From Hibiscus mutabilis (taxonomy: Eukaryota; Streptophyta; Magnoliopsida; Malvales; Malvaceae), in NCBI GenBank assembly GCA_019671005.1, contig CM033738.1, positions 15,960,202 to 16,024,201 on the forward strand: a stretch of DNA of 64,000 nt, read 5' to 3'. Positions 21,938 to 35,296 of this stretch are shown here, one piece after another. Under the pieces are notes generated by a model. The model ran no database searches, was not told the origin of the DNA, and worked only from the letters and a program-made list of their open reading frames with translations. The first letter of the stretch is position 1, and each line of letters starts with the position of its first letter. The position numbers and the translations under genes are program-made.

Positions 21938-24075
21938 ATATTATTCATCGATTCATAATGAAAATTTTGTCTTATTTTATTTTTTTAAAATATTACCCTT
22001 TCCTTCTCTTTGAACCTAAAAAGGTTAGATTTATTTGTAATGAGGATGCGTTTATTTATCAGTGAGTTGGTTTGTTTCTGCACTGATTCATGTGAAGATT
22101 TAATACTTAGGATGGCAACTACAAATTTGAATCCCATTTTTTATGAAGTTGCTGATAAAGTTGCTAATGAAGTTATTGATAAAGTTGCTGATGAAGCTGG
22201 TGCTGAGATGTTGGCCATATATAATAGGCTGTACGCATAAAAAACATGTCCTATATTCATTAAGTTTTAGTAAGTTGATATTTGAAGTATGTATCTTATT
22301 GCATCTCACAATGAATGATTGAATGGATACCTTTATTATTTTAATGTTTTACAGTAGTGCTCAATGTATGAGGATGAAGCAAACTGAGGAAAAAGTGACT
22401 AATGCGGTAGGTTTCAACGGTTTGTGATATTTGTTAAAGGCGTATGTAAAATGCTAAATTTATTTGAATTTTTCATGTATAGGTTAGTAAAGATTTAGGC
22501 AAGAAATGATAGAACATGTCAAAGAAAGAAAAACAACCTTACCTTGATGAAACTGTGAAGGAGAAGACGACATACAAAGACTATAAATCAGGCATTCCGA
22601 AGAAGGTAATAAAAGTATAAAGATATTGTTTGTTTGATAAAGTATAAGTTTATATTGAGATTGATGTAATAACTGTTATCTTATCCCCTATAAACATTTT
22701 TTGACACAAGGTGTAGTTAGAAACAATTGTACAAATTAATGAAAAAACTGAAGATAATGGGGATTGACCCTATTTTTGAAGATAATGGGGTCGTTACTTT
22801 TTATAAAATCTTGACCAATACATCGGGACCTATATGGGGAATTGATGGAAAGTTTTGATGTTCAAAGGAGTTTTAATGAGTTTGAAGGACACAACATTAT
22901 TGTATCAGTTAAAGATGTAGAAGCTATATTGGGCCTGAAGAATGTAGTGTTGATGTTTATGAAGTGCTATCAAGGGAGAATGGTATAGAAATCGGTGCAA
23001 AGTATAACCTGAGAACATTTGTTACTCATGCACAAATCAAGCGAGATATAGTTTTTGGCACTTTTGAAGAAGATACTTTGAAAGTAAGGGTGTTGCTGCA
23101 CATTATTGGAATTTTTTGTGTCCTACTGTTGAGATACGCCTATATCCAAATTATTTGAAGTTTTTGTGCGTCGAATGCTTACAAGGTAAAGTGAATTGGG
23201 CCAAGTATGCTTACAATACACTCATTGAGGCAATAAACTGTTTACAACAGTCGGGAAGGCACATTTACCTAAAATGGTGTATTGCAATCTTCGGTCAAAG
23301 TTAAATTACCATTAGTTATAAGAAGTTAGTGGAACTGAGTTTTGTCATATTAAGGTTTTGTTGTGAATGATATGGAATTCAGGTTCGGTTGTATGATTAT
23401 TGGTCTAGATATGATAGCATAGCCAGTGTAGCTTCTAATGGTTGTGTGCCTCGCATTCTTTACTAGGTGAAGCCAGAGGTCGCGTCTGTTTATTCCCGCT
23501 TAAAGAGCGAGCGAGCTTCAAATAGACCAAATATATCTGTTAGACTATTATTCATCTAGTATGTCAATTTCAATCATGATTAATTATATATTTTCACTCT
23601 AAAGATTATTGCTTGGAAGTATTCATTACCTGAAACTATTGAAGCACCTAAAGTTAAGGATCGCCGGAAGACATGGAAGCACCTAAAGGCATGAAAGCTT
23701 TAAAGAGATGTAAGGTAATACTTTTTGAGTCATTTTATTAATAATTTATTATGCGGAAGGCGAATGTTTGATATTTATTTAATTTGGAATGTTACTTCCG
23801 CAAGTATGATGTAATGGAATGCAACGATGGTGATGCAACAAGGAAAATAATGTTAGAGATGCTTTAGCAAGTAATGTATTAGGTGACTGGGCTAAAAAAG
23901 GTTGTAAATACAAGAATTGAGAAGCAAATTCAACATGAGGAGAAATTGGACATTATAAAGGGGGTTAATGATAACATGTTGGGAGAGAAATTCAGTATTC
24001 TTTTTAAAGATGTCACAGAGAGCGAGCTGACATGACCTACTTGAAGAGTTTGGAAGAGAAGATGAACAATTTTGA

Positions 24076-24222
24076 TGTCAAAATAAAGATTTTGAATTCA
24101 AAATCAATTGTGTTAAAGTCAAAATCAACGGTGTCGTTGACGACATCAAAATAAAGGATTTTGAAGTCAAAATCAATGGTGTTAAAGTCAAAATCGATGG
24201 TGTTTGTGACGATATCAAAACA
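24076..24222 (+). repeat. Two-copy ~72-bp coding tandem repeat
   Basis: The unit encodes an alternating Lys/Ile/Val peptide close to DFEVKINGVKVKIDGV followed by DDIK. It occurs twice in a row, in frame with the open reading frame beginning at 24223. It is part of the degenerate plus-strand gene. Confidence 0.65.
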
Positions 24223-24766
24223 ATGTGGGACGAAATGAATTGCAAATTGGGGAAGATCCTAAACCAAATGGCAAACGATGTGGAGTTTGTGATGAATGAA
24301 ATGGTGAGGCGTGGCCATGCCGGATTTGTCTCCTTACCTAAGAGAGATAATGATAGTACCATTATTGTTACATCCCTTCCTCTTTCTCTGGAATTCAAAA
24401 AACCTGAATACAATGCTAAGATAAAGGTTACAAATTCTGACTATCTAGCACCAAAGAAGGGAAAGGTAAAACCATATAACTTTTATTAAAGATCATGTTC
24501 ATGTTGTTTCCCGTTTTTTATTAGTGTAATGTTCTATTGTAGGTTAAGACAACTGGCATCCAGGTTGTCGAAAATCCCTTCGATTCTCAAAGGAATAAGC
24601 ATTGTAATGCTTGAAGAGTTTCAAAACATTGAAATCTAAAAAGTTTTGAAGTTTGTTGGTTATGTCCAAATAATTTTTGTGTAATTACCATTCATAATGT
24701 GGGTGGGTTGTTTGTTATTCTGTAACATAATAATAGCAAATGTCATTTTCCATTTGCATTGAACAT

Positions 24767-24829
24767 TGGGCCTTTGGCCCATAGACTTGAACATAATGTT
24801 GGTACATACAATGTTGGGCTTTTAGCCCA
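24767..24829 (+). repeat. Paired TGGGCY-TTT-RGCCCA palindromes
   Basis: TGGGCCTTTGGCCCA (24767-24781) and TGGGCTTTTAGCCCA (24815-24829) are perfect 6-bp-arm hairpins 48 bp apart. Each is preceded by a similar AACAT/ACAATGT context. A decayed third (TTGGCCTTTTAGACTA) follows about 30 bp later. Confidence 0.7.
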
Positions 24830-26967
24830 TCAAATTTAATGTTGGCCTTTTAGACTATGTATTTTATGTTATTGTCGTTTACATCATTATCGTTGTTATC
24901 ATCGTATCTTTCTTGTGAAAGTTGAAGATACAATCGAAGTTTCGTATGCAGTAATACCTGATGGGATTGGTGATGAGGTACGGGCCATGTGTGTCTATAT
25001 ATGGAATACCCCGTTGGCGACAAAGTATGGCTTCATCTGTAACGTTTAATTTGTAATATTTTGAAACGTAACATCAAAGAATTAATACCATGTTTGTATG
25101 CAGCCATGTTGTCTTTAATCATGACCATATTTATGCCATTGTTGGTGGCCTTGATATGTTACGACCCTCGGAATGGCTCACAGATACTGTAAGTATAATA
25201 AATATCGCGTATGGCTTGAAATTTTATGAAACATTTTGTATCTTTTTTCTATGTGGTCTTTATTGTTTTTTTAACTTGGCATTATTATGGATTTGGTGGT
25301 CTTGTTGTTAAATCAAGAGGAGAAGAAGGGAGTAACGTTTTCATCTATCAGGTCCATGTCGTCTATTGCAATTTTTAAAAAATTCAAGTCCGAAGCATAA
25401 ATATCATCATTACATACGGATGATTATGTTGTTAATCCTAACTTCAACTCAGGACATGTGACTTTATTGTGTCCTACAGATTTGCAATTTGAACAATAGG
25501 GCCTACTCATGCTTGTCACTTTTTTCGACCCACTAACTAGACTTTTGCCTTTCTTTCTTGACAGGTCCTGAACTCTTTTGACTGGTGGGATTTGGTCACA
25601 AGGATCATTCAACATACAAGATGCCTCGATTTTAGTCATAAGTCTATAAACCTCATCTTTGGCTCGTCAGAAGCTCTAATCCATATTAGATGCAATATAG
25701 CAAAGTCTATTAGAAATCAAGTGAACCATGGCACGTGTTTCACTTCAGGAGGAACATTGAAGTCCACAAATGATGGGACAACAACCTTCACATTCTTTGT
25801 AGATCAATTTAGAATCAATGGATTTAGGACATGTGAGCTATATTGCATCATAAAAATGTGTAGTTAATGTCTACATAGATACCCGACTGTCTCAAATTTA
25901 TAAAAACAACATGTTAGGGTTTGCGTGACAACATCAAATTGTACTTCACATTCTTTGTCTGGTTGTTGATATTTTATTAGATAAATAGTTTGAACACCGT
26001 TGAAGTCTTCCCCTTCCGTGATACACAATACAATGTCTCCAATTTAAGTTCCTCTTGGAATGTCCGATATAATTGTCTTGTATACAATTCAGCTACATGA
26101 CCTTCTAGCTCTTTCAATTTTTTCAATTTCTTTGGCTTACTCTCTGTACAAGTAAAATCCGCTTTTAACTCGTTCAATCGCATTTGACCGATGGAATCTT
26201 CAATTGCACGAATAAACTCTAAATATGTCTTCTTGCCTTAAGGAAAATAGCCAGAGGCACATTCATTGATTCACACCTTTGGGCTGACCTCAAGTTTGCA
26301 AAAACATGACCCATCATATACGCTTGTTCCCATAAGTGACGGGTCTTGCTATTCTCCACAACCTACGGATGGTTTTTCACCTTAAAATTTTTAATAGTTA
26401 TCTCCTATTGTGCATCAAATTTGTGAGGTGTACACTAAAAATACATGCATTTGCTAAATGCCTTTGTAAAATTTGGATCATCAATATTTCCTTGTGTATT
26501 GCGAGCTAGATTCCAAGAACATATTCGATGTTTAACATCGGGAAAAACTTTTAGGATTGCCCTCTGCATTGCCCTATCTCCATCTATAACGACTGAAAGT
26601 GGAGACTTGTTCAGCATAACTTCTGTAAAAACATTTAAGACCCACTGAAATGTATCTGCGCTCTCGTCCCCAAGGACAACAACAACAAACACAATTGTTT
26701 GATGGTGGTGATTTTCACCAACAATGGGCATAAGAGGTCAAGTGTATGCATTACCCTTGTAGGTGGTTTCAAATGCAATAACATCACCGAATATAGATTA
26801 GTCAGCTCTCGAAATTGAATTCACCCAAAATAGATTATGTAAACGATTCGAATCATCGATTAAAAATTTCATCCAAAACCAAGGATCTGTCTCTTTCTTG
26901 CCGTCAAAGTAACTTTGTACTTCATTGAAATCCCCATCAATAACTTCATTGGCTTTTATGTTGTTGT

Positions 26968-29374
26968 TGTAACCCATTTGGTCCGGGCCCAACTTTTATT
27001 AAGTCCAACCCTTTTTATTTTATTATTATTATAAACCCAACTTTTACAAAGTAAACCAAACCTAAACCCAAAACCCAGTTAGCCCACTAACCTTACCCAA
27101 TACCTAATCCAAACACATAACCATTACAAATAAACCAACCCAGACCCAACATCCATATCCAACCCGGTTACAGACCCGACCAGGATATAACCTAAAAAAA
27201 CCTAACCCTAATCCCTTATCAGCCACGCCGCCAACCCCTCACCTTCCCACACGCGGATCTTCAATGCCTCGTGGTCACCACGCGAGCCACCAAGGCCTCT
27301 CACAGCTCATCTCTGACACCGGTCGTCATCCTATTCACGTGATCCACTGCCTACATCCATCAGACCTGCAAAAGCAAAAATCAGAGGAGATTATTATCAT
27401 ATTTGAGCCAAATCAACCATAAATGGTGGGTATTCTTTTTTATATTTTTATGTAACGAAAACGAGTATAAAAACCCATGCATGTAATATGTGAGGGCTCT
27501 TTCTTTTCGAACAAAAAAAGGAAATAAAAAACAAAAGACTTTCAGATCCAAGCTTTCAAGTGTGAGAAAAGAAAATGTATTTTTTCTTCTATTCGAATAA
27601 ACACGAAAACAAAAGGGAAATGATTTTTTTACCTTGGTTCGATTTTGAATCGGTGCCGTTGCCGTCGTCCACAGCCAAGGATGAACCGCCGATAAAAGAT
27701 TCTAGTCAAGCATCGATCATCCTACTTGATCCAAAAATCCCAGATTCGAACAAGAAAAGGGGGGTTTGAATCTTTTAGGGTTTGAAATAAAAAAGAAGAA
27801 GAGATAATGGGAGGGGGTAGTCGGCTTAAGCAAAGAAAAAGGGGGAAATGAAATCTGATTCATTTTTTTTTGTTTTAAATGAGAAAAAAAATAAATTACA
27901 CATTAAATCCCTCCGTCCCAAACTAGTTCACACTAGTGGCCTTCCGCATGGTTTAATTTGTCTCCCAGTCTCTCTTGGTTTTCCAATTTTTTAAATTGGT
28001 CCTTTTTTATTCCAATTTGGTCCGATCAGCTAAATTTTAAATGGGTAAATCACATTATTATTCCCCCGCCCTAAAATTAACTACAAAAATGGTCTTCCGG
28101 CCTGGTAAAATTACTTCTACAGTCCCTGCTAGTTTTAAATGCTTTGCAATTCAGTACTAAAACCAGAATAAATCAAATTAAAATGGGAATTTTTCACTTT
28201 TGGCCCTCTAAACTCTCAACATCTCTTAATTTAGTCCTAAATTGACGGTATAATTACTTGTTTAGTCCCTGTCCTGTGTAAATTATTTAATTTTAGTCAT
28301 GTACATTATTTTAATTTAATTTTTGCACTGGTATTTTGCTTTCTTTAATTTTAGTCCTTTATTTATGCATTCTCATTATATTCGATACATTCTCATTCCA
28401 TTTTTGTCTATTTTTTATATTAATATAGGACATGTACATAATATGTTTATGTAATATATTTATATGTACAAGTATATATATATATGTAATATATAAAAAA
28501 ATATAATATGTATTTACATATGTATAGTATATGGCATATTTATATATAACATGAGCATAGTATATTACACACACACACATATATATATAGTACATTATTA
28601 TATTATTTGTATATATGTAACGTATACTTTATATATGTATATATGTGACATGTAATGTATAGTATATTTATAATAGGTATATAATATATTTCTATAATAT
28701 GTATAATATATTATATCATATGGTATTTTATCTATACTTAAGCACACTATATTTAAATTATTTATCTATATTTTTACGCTGCTTAATTATTCATCGCATG
28801 TAGTATTTAACCTTATTGTTTTGGTATTTCTATTGGTAGTGTCATCCCGGTCTCCGGGTGTCATCTCCTCTGAATACTGTGGATATCAAGGCAAATTTTA
28901 AAGTATCATATATATTTAATTATCTAATATTTATATCGTCCATTTATTTTTGCGGATTTATTTATTTGTTCATAGCTGTTGTATGTAGTCTTAGGTCTTA
29001 TTGTTCCAGTGTTTCTATTGGGAGTGTCATCCCGGTCTCTGAGTGTGATCTCATCTGAACGTCGTGATTACCAAGACAGATTTTGAAATGTCATGCATGC
29101 ATGCTTTTTGGGAATTAATTATTAAATTAAATTGAATTTTTATTTTCTCTAATAAATATAATGCCAACCTTTAGGTACCAATTTTGGGAGTAGTGGGGGT
29201 GCTAATCCTTCCCCACTCGTAACCAACTCCCAAACCCATCTTTGGGTGACTTTTCGGTGTCCGGTCTACCTTATCCAAGTGATCGGTGGCGACATCATTT
29301 TTTTAGTTAAAAACATGGGCTTTTTTATCCAAAAATGGGCCTCCCGAAGGAGCTTGAGCCCAAAGGTCGCTACA
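26968..29374. mobile_element. Solo LTR (2407 bp) inserted in the FAR1-like gene
   Basis: It starts TGTAACCCATTTGG and ends GGTCGCTACA, with a perfect 5-bp target duplication GTTGT at 26963-26967 and 29375-29379. It carries no gag-pol. Removing it rejoins the FAR1-like reading frame (YNALHN to NIKANEVIDG), proving the insertion is younger than the gene. It is a gypsy-type LTR by the TGTAAC...GCTACA ends and length. Inside are an (AT)-rich stretch (28430-28780) and a duplicated block beginning GTGTCATCCCGGTCTC at about 28840 and 29024. Orientation cannot be fixed without an internal region. Confidence 0.9.
28430..28780. repeat. AT-dinucleotide-rich low-complexity stretch
   Basis: ATATAT, TGTATAT and a short (AC)n run dominate. 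The overlapping minus-strand ORF rich in Tyr and Ile is an artefact of this composition. Confidence 0.8.
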
Positions 29375-29945
29375 GTTGTGAAGGGCATTGTATAGTTCTT
29401 TCTTAATAAAACCAACATTTTGATAACCACCAGACTGTTTCACGAAGTATTTCATAGTTTGTGTTGTTTCGACACCAACATGTTTCAATGCTAAAGCCTC
29501 TACAATATCATTCTCCGTTATAGATTGTTACGAACAAAGGAAGGTTCCATCGATGGTGGACAAAATTGAAGATTATGTTCGTAATTAGACAATGATATTA
29601 CCAAACTATCTAAATCTTCTAAATGGACCACTATTCTTGCCTTGCAACCGGTCATTGTCAGTGGTCATAGAGCGCATGAAAGTTGAGCCTCATCTACTTT
29701 TGAATTCCTGTGCCCTTGTTTTGAACAACAAAACTCTTGTTTGTTAACATTTTGATTTATATCAAGCTGAGTTGTTCCATGACCTGCACTAAATCTATTT
29801 CGATTTGCGTATTCCTTATAAAATTCCCATGTTTCATGAAGTGATGAAAACGTCATGCCAACGATGTTATTCGAACTCTCTACACTATATCCTCATATTT
29901 TAGCATCACCTTTTGTACATGGAACTTCTATGATGAGTATACTCC

Positions 29946-31566
29946 GGCCCCTAAGTAAATTAATATAAAAAACTAAAACATTGCATAAAATTAAATTGTA
30001 TAAAAGTAAGAAAAATGCTTATTATAAACTTGCTTATATTCTTAAGGCCACAGTTGCCGGTTGAGCACTGGAAAAAAAGGTTTATGAGCTTCAATATGGA
30101 ACAACTTGTTCAATCATAACATGATTAAGAGGAAACAGACGTTTATTGAAGTTGGTGGTACCTGCCCTGGATGGTAGTTGCAACATTTATTGAAACTTTT
30201 AATGAACCTTTCGAGAATGGTTCTTGGAGTAATAAATGTGACAAAACTCTGCATAAAATTACAAGTTTCAGAACTTTATCTTTAAGTTTCGATATTGAAT
30301 AAATGTCTTAGTTGCAATGTTTGCTATTAAGTATCGGAACTGGTATCTCAGTTTTGAAACTGTTAAAATTTTTTAACTTTGAATTATGACATTTTCGGTT
30401 TTAAACTTAAAACATTTAGCATTTTTGGTTGTCGTTCCCGCTTTTTTTCATTAACAATAGAGAAACTTATGACCTAGTTCCGATACTTACCTTGGAATAT
30501 ATATTAAAGTTGGAAGGTTACAACAAAAAATAATGCCTTTTTTCTCTCTCACTCAATTGCGCGAACCGATTGGATTCCTTCAGTTCAAAATCTTTAAATT
30601 CAGGGACTTTTCAATTATTCTTTCACCAATCAAACCTTCTAAACACTATCTCCTCATCCGTTTCAGTTTAATTTCAATCTACAGGATTTGAAGGTATTTC
30701 TAGAAACCCTAGTTTTTTTAAATATCTTTGCTTTTGTTTGGATTTCATGTACTTTCCATGTCTGACCGTTGATGTTGAAAATATGATTGATATTATTGAT
30801 GAGTTTTTAGATTTTCTGATTATTTTGTTTAAATTTTTACAAGAACCGTAAATCCAGTTGAATCAAAGCCTGCTAGAAGCAAATATATATTTTTGTAAAC
30901 ATTAATTCTTTTAAAATACCCTTGGTTTTGTTTGGTTTTCATTTACTTTCCATGGCTGACCTTTGATATTGAAAAATTGGTTGATATTATTGATGTATTT
31001 TTTTAGATTTTCCGCTAAATTTGTTTAAAGTTTAACATGAACCCTATACTCAGTTGAATCAGAGCCTACTAGAATCAAAGGTATATTTCTAAAAACTCTA
31101 ATTTTGTTAAAATACCCTTGCTTTTGTTTGGTTTAATTTACTTTTCATGCCTCACCGTTGATGTTGAAAAATTGGTTGATATTATTGATGGGTTTTTTCA
31201 GATTTCTAGCTAAATTCGTTTAAAGTTTAACAGGAACCCTAAGCCCAGTTGAATCAAAGGTGTTTCTAGAAACCCTAATTTTTTTAAATACCATTTCTTT
31301 TTTTTTGGTTTTCCTATTCTTTCCATGGCTTAGTTTTGAACTTGAGAATTGCTTGATATTATCGATGGGATTGGCTTCATGTTTAAAACATGTTTGATAT
31401 TACTGATTGGTTCCTGTGAATTTTCTTCTGTTTTCATATATTATTGATGAGGTTGGTCAAATTATTGAATATGTGATGTTGATTGACTTGCAATAAGTTG
31501 TTTTATTTATTATAATATCCCTAAACCTAAATCTTAGTCAACTCTTCTTTATCCTATTCATTAACC
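29946..31566. other. Divergent intergenic region between two transposon-like genes
   Basis: It lies between the start of the minus-strand FAR1-like gene and the plus-strand ORF at 31567. It contains TATCGGAAC/TTTTGAAAC motifs (30225-30420) and a roughly 190-bp tandem repeat (30700-31390). No gene is seen. It would be the shared promoter region if both flanking genes belonged to one element. Confidence 0.5.
30700..31390 (+). repeat. ~190-bp tandem repeat, about 3.7 copies
   Basis: Units begin near 30704, 30890, 31088 and 31277 with AAACCCTAATTTTTTTAAA-like sequence, then CTTTTGTTTGG, ACTTTCCATGGCTGACC, GATATTATTGATG and, in most units, CCCAGTTGAATC. They are diverged and AT-rich. They end about 180 bp upstream of the ATG at 31567. 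Confidence 0.8.
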
Positions 31567-31997
31567 ATGTCGCTACCCAAACGTCAAAAAACCGTTGAGC
31601 CAACACCATCTTTTGATGTCTACTGTTTTAGAACTGAGGATAAAAAGACCAAATTTTTTACACATTACTACAACAGACCAATTCGTAAGGAACATGCTGT
31701 GAACATGAGTTTCCTTCAGAACCCAGACTACAACTTCAAAATAAACTCAACTTTCATGAAATAGGGTTGAAATGATTTTCTTAGGATCAACCTGACCGTT
31801 TGTGAATGACCTGTATAGGTATTTTACAGTAATTCCACAATTGAACGCGAGCCAAATTTATCTAAGAAATCATAGGCATCAAGTCTTATATTATGCATAA
31901 GGATCTCTTTATATCTCCCGATACAATTGTATTTGCTTTAGGTATTAAAAATAAAGGTCCTTTATGATGAAACGAAACCAGCTCTATTGAAAAGTAC

Positions 31998-34804
31998 TAT
32001 AACCCCTCGACCCGGCCTAGTCGCAAGATCGAACCGAGCGAGCTACATTAGGTTTACCGAGGTAAACCATAAAGAAAGAAACCAACACTTCTTGATTTTG
32101 CCTAACCGTACCGATGCGGTCCCCCACGTATCGGTACGCCTGGTCATGTAATGTCACATTTAGCTGGTTTAACAAGCTCTTAGCCTATCTAAAACACTCT
32201 AACATATTTTTAACATACATCCAACATATTCAACATATATTTCACACCATATCATCACAGATTCAACATCAATTCATGGCATTTTGCATCAACTATAAAT
32301 CTATAGGCATGCAACCTAGAAACCATTCAAGTAAAACATGAAATTCCAAACCCTCACCAAAACCAAACCATAATGGCCATTTACAACCTTAGAACAACTA
32401 AACAAACTTGCTCAAACAGGGAGTTTATCAAATCATCTCCCAAAACCAAAACGAGTACCCCATTGCCTTTATTACTTATAGTCTAGTCCAACATACTTTG
32501 TTAAACAAGTCTTGCTATGATCCCTTGCTCCTTGCTGCCTCCAAAGCTTTCAATTCTCTGTATTGATGGACAATAAAAGCGTAAGCACACATGGCTTAGT
32601 GAGAAGCGCTCACAAACAAAACACAACCAATGTATTTAAAACCATTTCTCAACATTACATTGAAACTTATTTCAAACAACCTTTAAAACATTATCACGCC
32701 TTTAAAACCATGCACTTAACATCTTTAAAACCAGCATATTGACCATATGCAACATGTATCATCAACCAACAGCAAGTCCCATTGCTCAACCTCAATTTAA
32801 GCCTCCTCATGCATAACTACCATATGCAAAGCTTAAAGAGTAAACATGTATAAATCACATCATACAACATAATGCTTTCGATGATACATTAACAATTATA
32901 TTGGCTTACAAGTGATCATTAAACAAGTCCATTAACAAAAGAGTTCATCGGATACATAGATTCAACAAGTGTTCAACCAACACTTCAAGCCATCTCAACC
33001 GGTATAGAGATACAATAACAATCGTGGTACATTACCAACTGGATACACCTTTCAACCCACGGGGACACCAACCCCAATCATCGGTTAGACGCTTAATCCT
33101 CTAACGGGAGTCTATGGTTCTGTTTAACCCCTCTACCATTAGGGTACTCAGATGGAGTTTTCGGTACATAAATCTAAACCTATCAACATCCAAGGCGACT
33201 TATTATAGTGAACTCAATCTTATGGCCGACCAACTATATTCGATAACAATTTTAAAACCACATTACTTGCCAATATAATTAACCATTTAACATTTACCTC
33301 ACCATTTTTAACAAGCATTAACCAACCCATTTTTCCAAAGCAACAACCATGCTTTAATCCACAAGTATAAACCATACTTACAATGATCACTTACCATGTG
33401 CATCCTTCAGCATTTCATGCTTATAAACAGTATATCAAACACATTAAAACATGCTTAAACAATAGGTAACACGTAAATCAAAACAAGTGCATAAAACCAT
33501 TTAACACTAGCACGACCGAGAGAGAATATCCATTTTTACTTACTTTCAAGTTTAAACCAGCGTATCAAGCTAAGTTTAAACTTCCATAAACCACCTTAAA
33601 ACATTCCAAAGCTAGAATCCACGTTCTCACTCACTGATACGCGAAGCCTTGATTTGCCGACGCGAAATCAAGTATCTAAAGCCTCTAATGCTACACCATT
33701 CGCTTCCAAAACAACCTCCCTTGTTTAAACCACATAACAATAGAGGATTAATGCATCTCCATGCATTTACAATATTGTAACAACAGATCCTCACAGATTC
33801 TTGCATTCACCTCACAATTACCCAACCACAACAACCGAAAACTTCAACTAATCATTTCCAAACACAACCTAGCCACAACCTAACAATATAACACCACTTT
33901 TATCATCAATTAACATCTAGAAATAGAATCAAATCAACCTAACACCTTCAGGAAACACACAGCCACCATAACACCTCAAAAACACAAATCTAGCAACCTA
34001 AACAATTAGAGATTCAAGAGTTTCGAGATTCCATTGGTAAAATCGACTTATCAACATCATTAAACATCCAAAATATGTTCAAAAAAATTCATAACACTGG
34101 AAATCAGATTCAATTCGAATCTTTAATCATTTCATCAATTTGGGAATATCAATAAAGAACCATTTAATAGAGGAGATCACAGACCTTACCCCTATTATGT
34201 GTTTTCTCCCTCAATTTGCTTGTTTAAAGCTAAGAAAACATAAAATTTCAATGAGATTTTGTAAAACAAAGTTAAAGAATCAAGTTAGAATCAATAATAT
34301 GAGTGAAAAGAATCCCCCACCTCTGGATTTTGATGAAATTTTGAGTGTTTGGCAGAAAAGAAGTTGATAGAAAAAGTTTAGGAAAAAGTTACGTAAATTT
34401 TCTTTAAAAGCAAATAACTAACTTAGATATTTTAATCCCTCGTAAATAACCTTTAAAACACATGTTTAAAATTATTTAATTGAAGGGAGAAACCACCAGC
34501 AAAAAGTTGGTAATTTATCTCCTTAAGGATTCTAAGAATTTGACCCTTTCATTTTAGTCGCTTTAAAACAATTTTCAAAAATTGCATTTTGGTCACTAAC
34601 CAAAATGTCACATTTCCAAATTCCATTTTCCAAAATTGATTCTACCAAAAATCAATATATATTAAAAAGATGGTTTTTAACTATTTTCCACATTTTTATC
34701 TTACCGAAAAATATACGGCCCAAACTCGACTCGAATCTCTAACCTGGTCCATCGGACCGTCTCATAAACCTCGAAACCGCTAGGTCCAAAATTGGGGAGT
34801 TACA
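31998..34804 (-). mobile_element. Solo LTR of the chromovirus family, inverted (2807 bp)
   Basis: Read on the minus strand it starts TGTAACTCCCCAATTTTGG and ends CCGGGTCGAGGGGTTATA. It is homologous along its length to the 3' LTR at 18579-21937. The target duplication AGTAC is perfect (31993-31997 and 34805-34809). No internal region is left, so it arose by LTR-LTR recombination. It keeps the ancestral orientation of the block that is inverted in the 3' LTR at 18961-19020. Confidence 0.92.
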
Positions 34805-35296
34805 AGTACAAAGACCATATCCCCATAAATCTTTCTTTTAAAGAGAGAATCTTTCACCTTATTGTGTCTTGGTTTTTTTTATTGTTAGCTGGAAAAGCAT
34901 TAATAATCTGAGAGATTGATTGTTGGTGGCTTATCCAATATCGAAGTGAGGTTGCTCCTAATATTGCCAAAATCATTATCCTTCAACTAGTATCCTTTGT
35001 CACTAAGGGCCCTAGAGTCTCAACCTCTCTTCCATATGCTTGTGTCCTTATACACATCTTTGAGAAGAATGATGTCGATTTTTCTTTTGACCCATGTATC
35101 CCTTTAAAGGAAAAGATTAACATTCATTTGGCTCATAAATATGGATTCGACTTTTGAAAAAATTGTTAGATTTCTAAAGGTGAGGATTCAAAAGATACTA
35201 CTAATTCCCAAGTGTGGAACAACATTTAGCTTTGCCTGTCGAAGAAGCTTCTTCTACAAATCGAGAGGAGATTATGATAAAGTCACTACTTGACTA

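Larger units (their letters stand above)
22010..25320 (+). pseudogene. Degenerate transposon-associated gene, Ulp1-associated type (tentative)
   Basis: Several plus-strand coding fragments separated by non-coding gaps, possibly introns. They are DVEAILGLKN-like plus ECSVDVYEVLSRENGIEIG (about 22905-22995), LLHIIGIFLCPT...LYPNYLKFL...VNWAKYAYNTLIEAINCLQQ...HIYLKWCIAI (23090-23300), RLYDYWSRYDSIASVASNGCVPRILY (about 23380-23460) and a repetitive charged segment near 24080-24480. A last fragment around 25090-25190 has RPSEWLTDT. The GxFLxPT...NWAKxxxxxL pattern recalls the plant transposon ORF family that often carries a C-terminal Ulp1-like cysteine protease. I see no intact catalytic triad. 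It converges on the minus-strand FAR1-like gene with about 100 bp between them. Confidence 0.45.
25424..29945 (-). pseudogene. FAR1/FRS-type MULE transposase (pseudogene, split by a solo LTR)
   Basis: On the minus strand the FAR1 family order is complete but broken. The N-terminal FAR1 DNA-binding region has GMTFSSLHETWEFYKEYA (about 29860-29800) and FCCSKQGHR. Then come QSGGYQNVGFIKKELYNAL (about 29425), the linker GDFNEVQSYFDGKKETDPWF (about 26930-26870) and NRLHNLFWVNSISR. The transposase core has DVIAFETTYKGN and VVIDGDRAMQRAILKVFPDVKHRICSWNL (about 26600-26490). A SWIM-like YKFETVGYLCRH (about 25880) and a terminal knuckle CSNCKSVGHNKVTCP (about 25490-25450) end it. Proteins of this family are Mutator-like transposases or light-signalling regulators derived from them. 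Stops and the insertion at 26968-29374 make it non-functional. Confidence 0.85.

Noticed and set aside
22097..22240. Short ORF with repeated VADKVANEVIDKVADEA as a separate small protein
   Set aside because: It is too short and isolated, with no start context or homologue I recognise; treated as part of the degenerate gene region.
28359..28595. Tyr/Ile-rich minus-strand ORF
   Set aside because: An artefact of the AT-dinucleotide stretch in the solo LTR.
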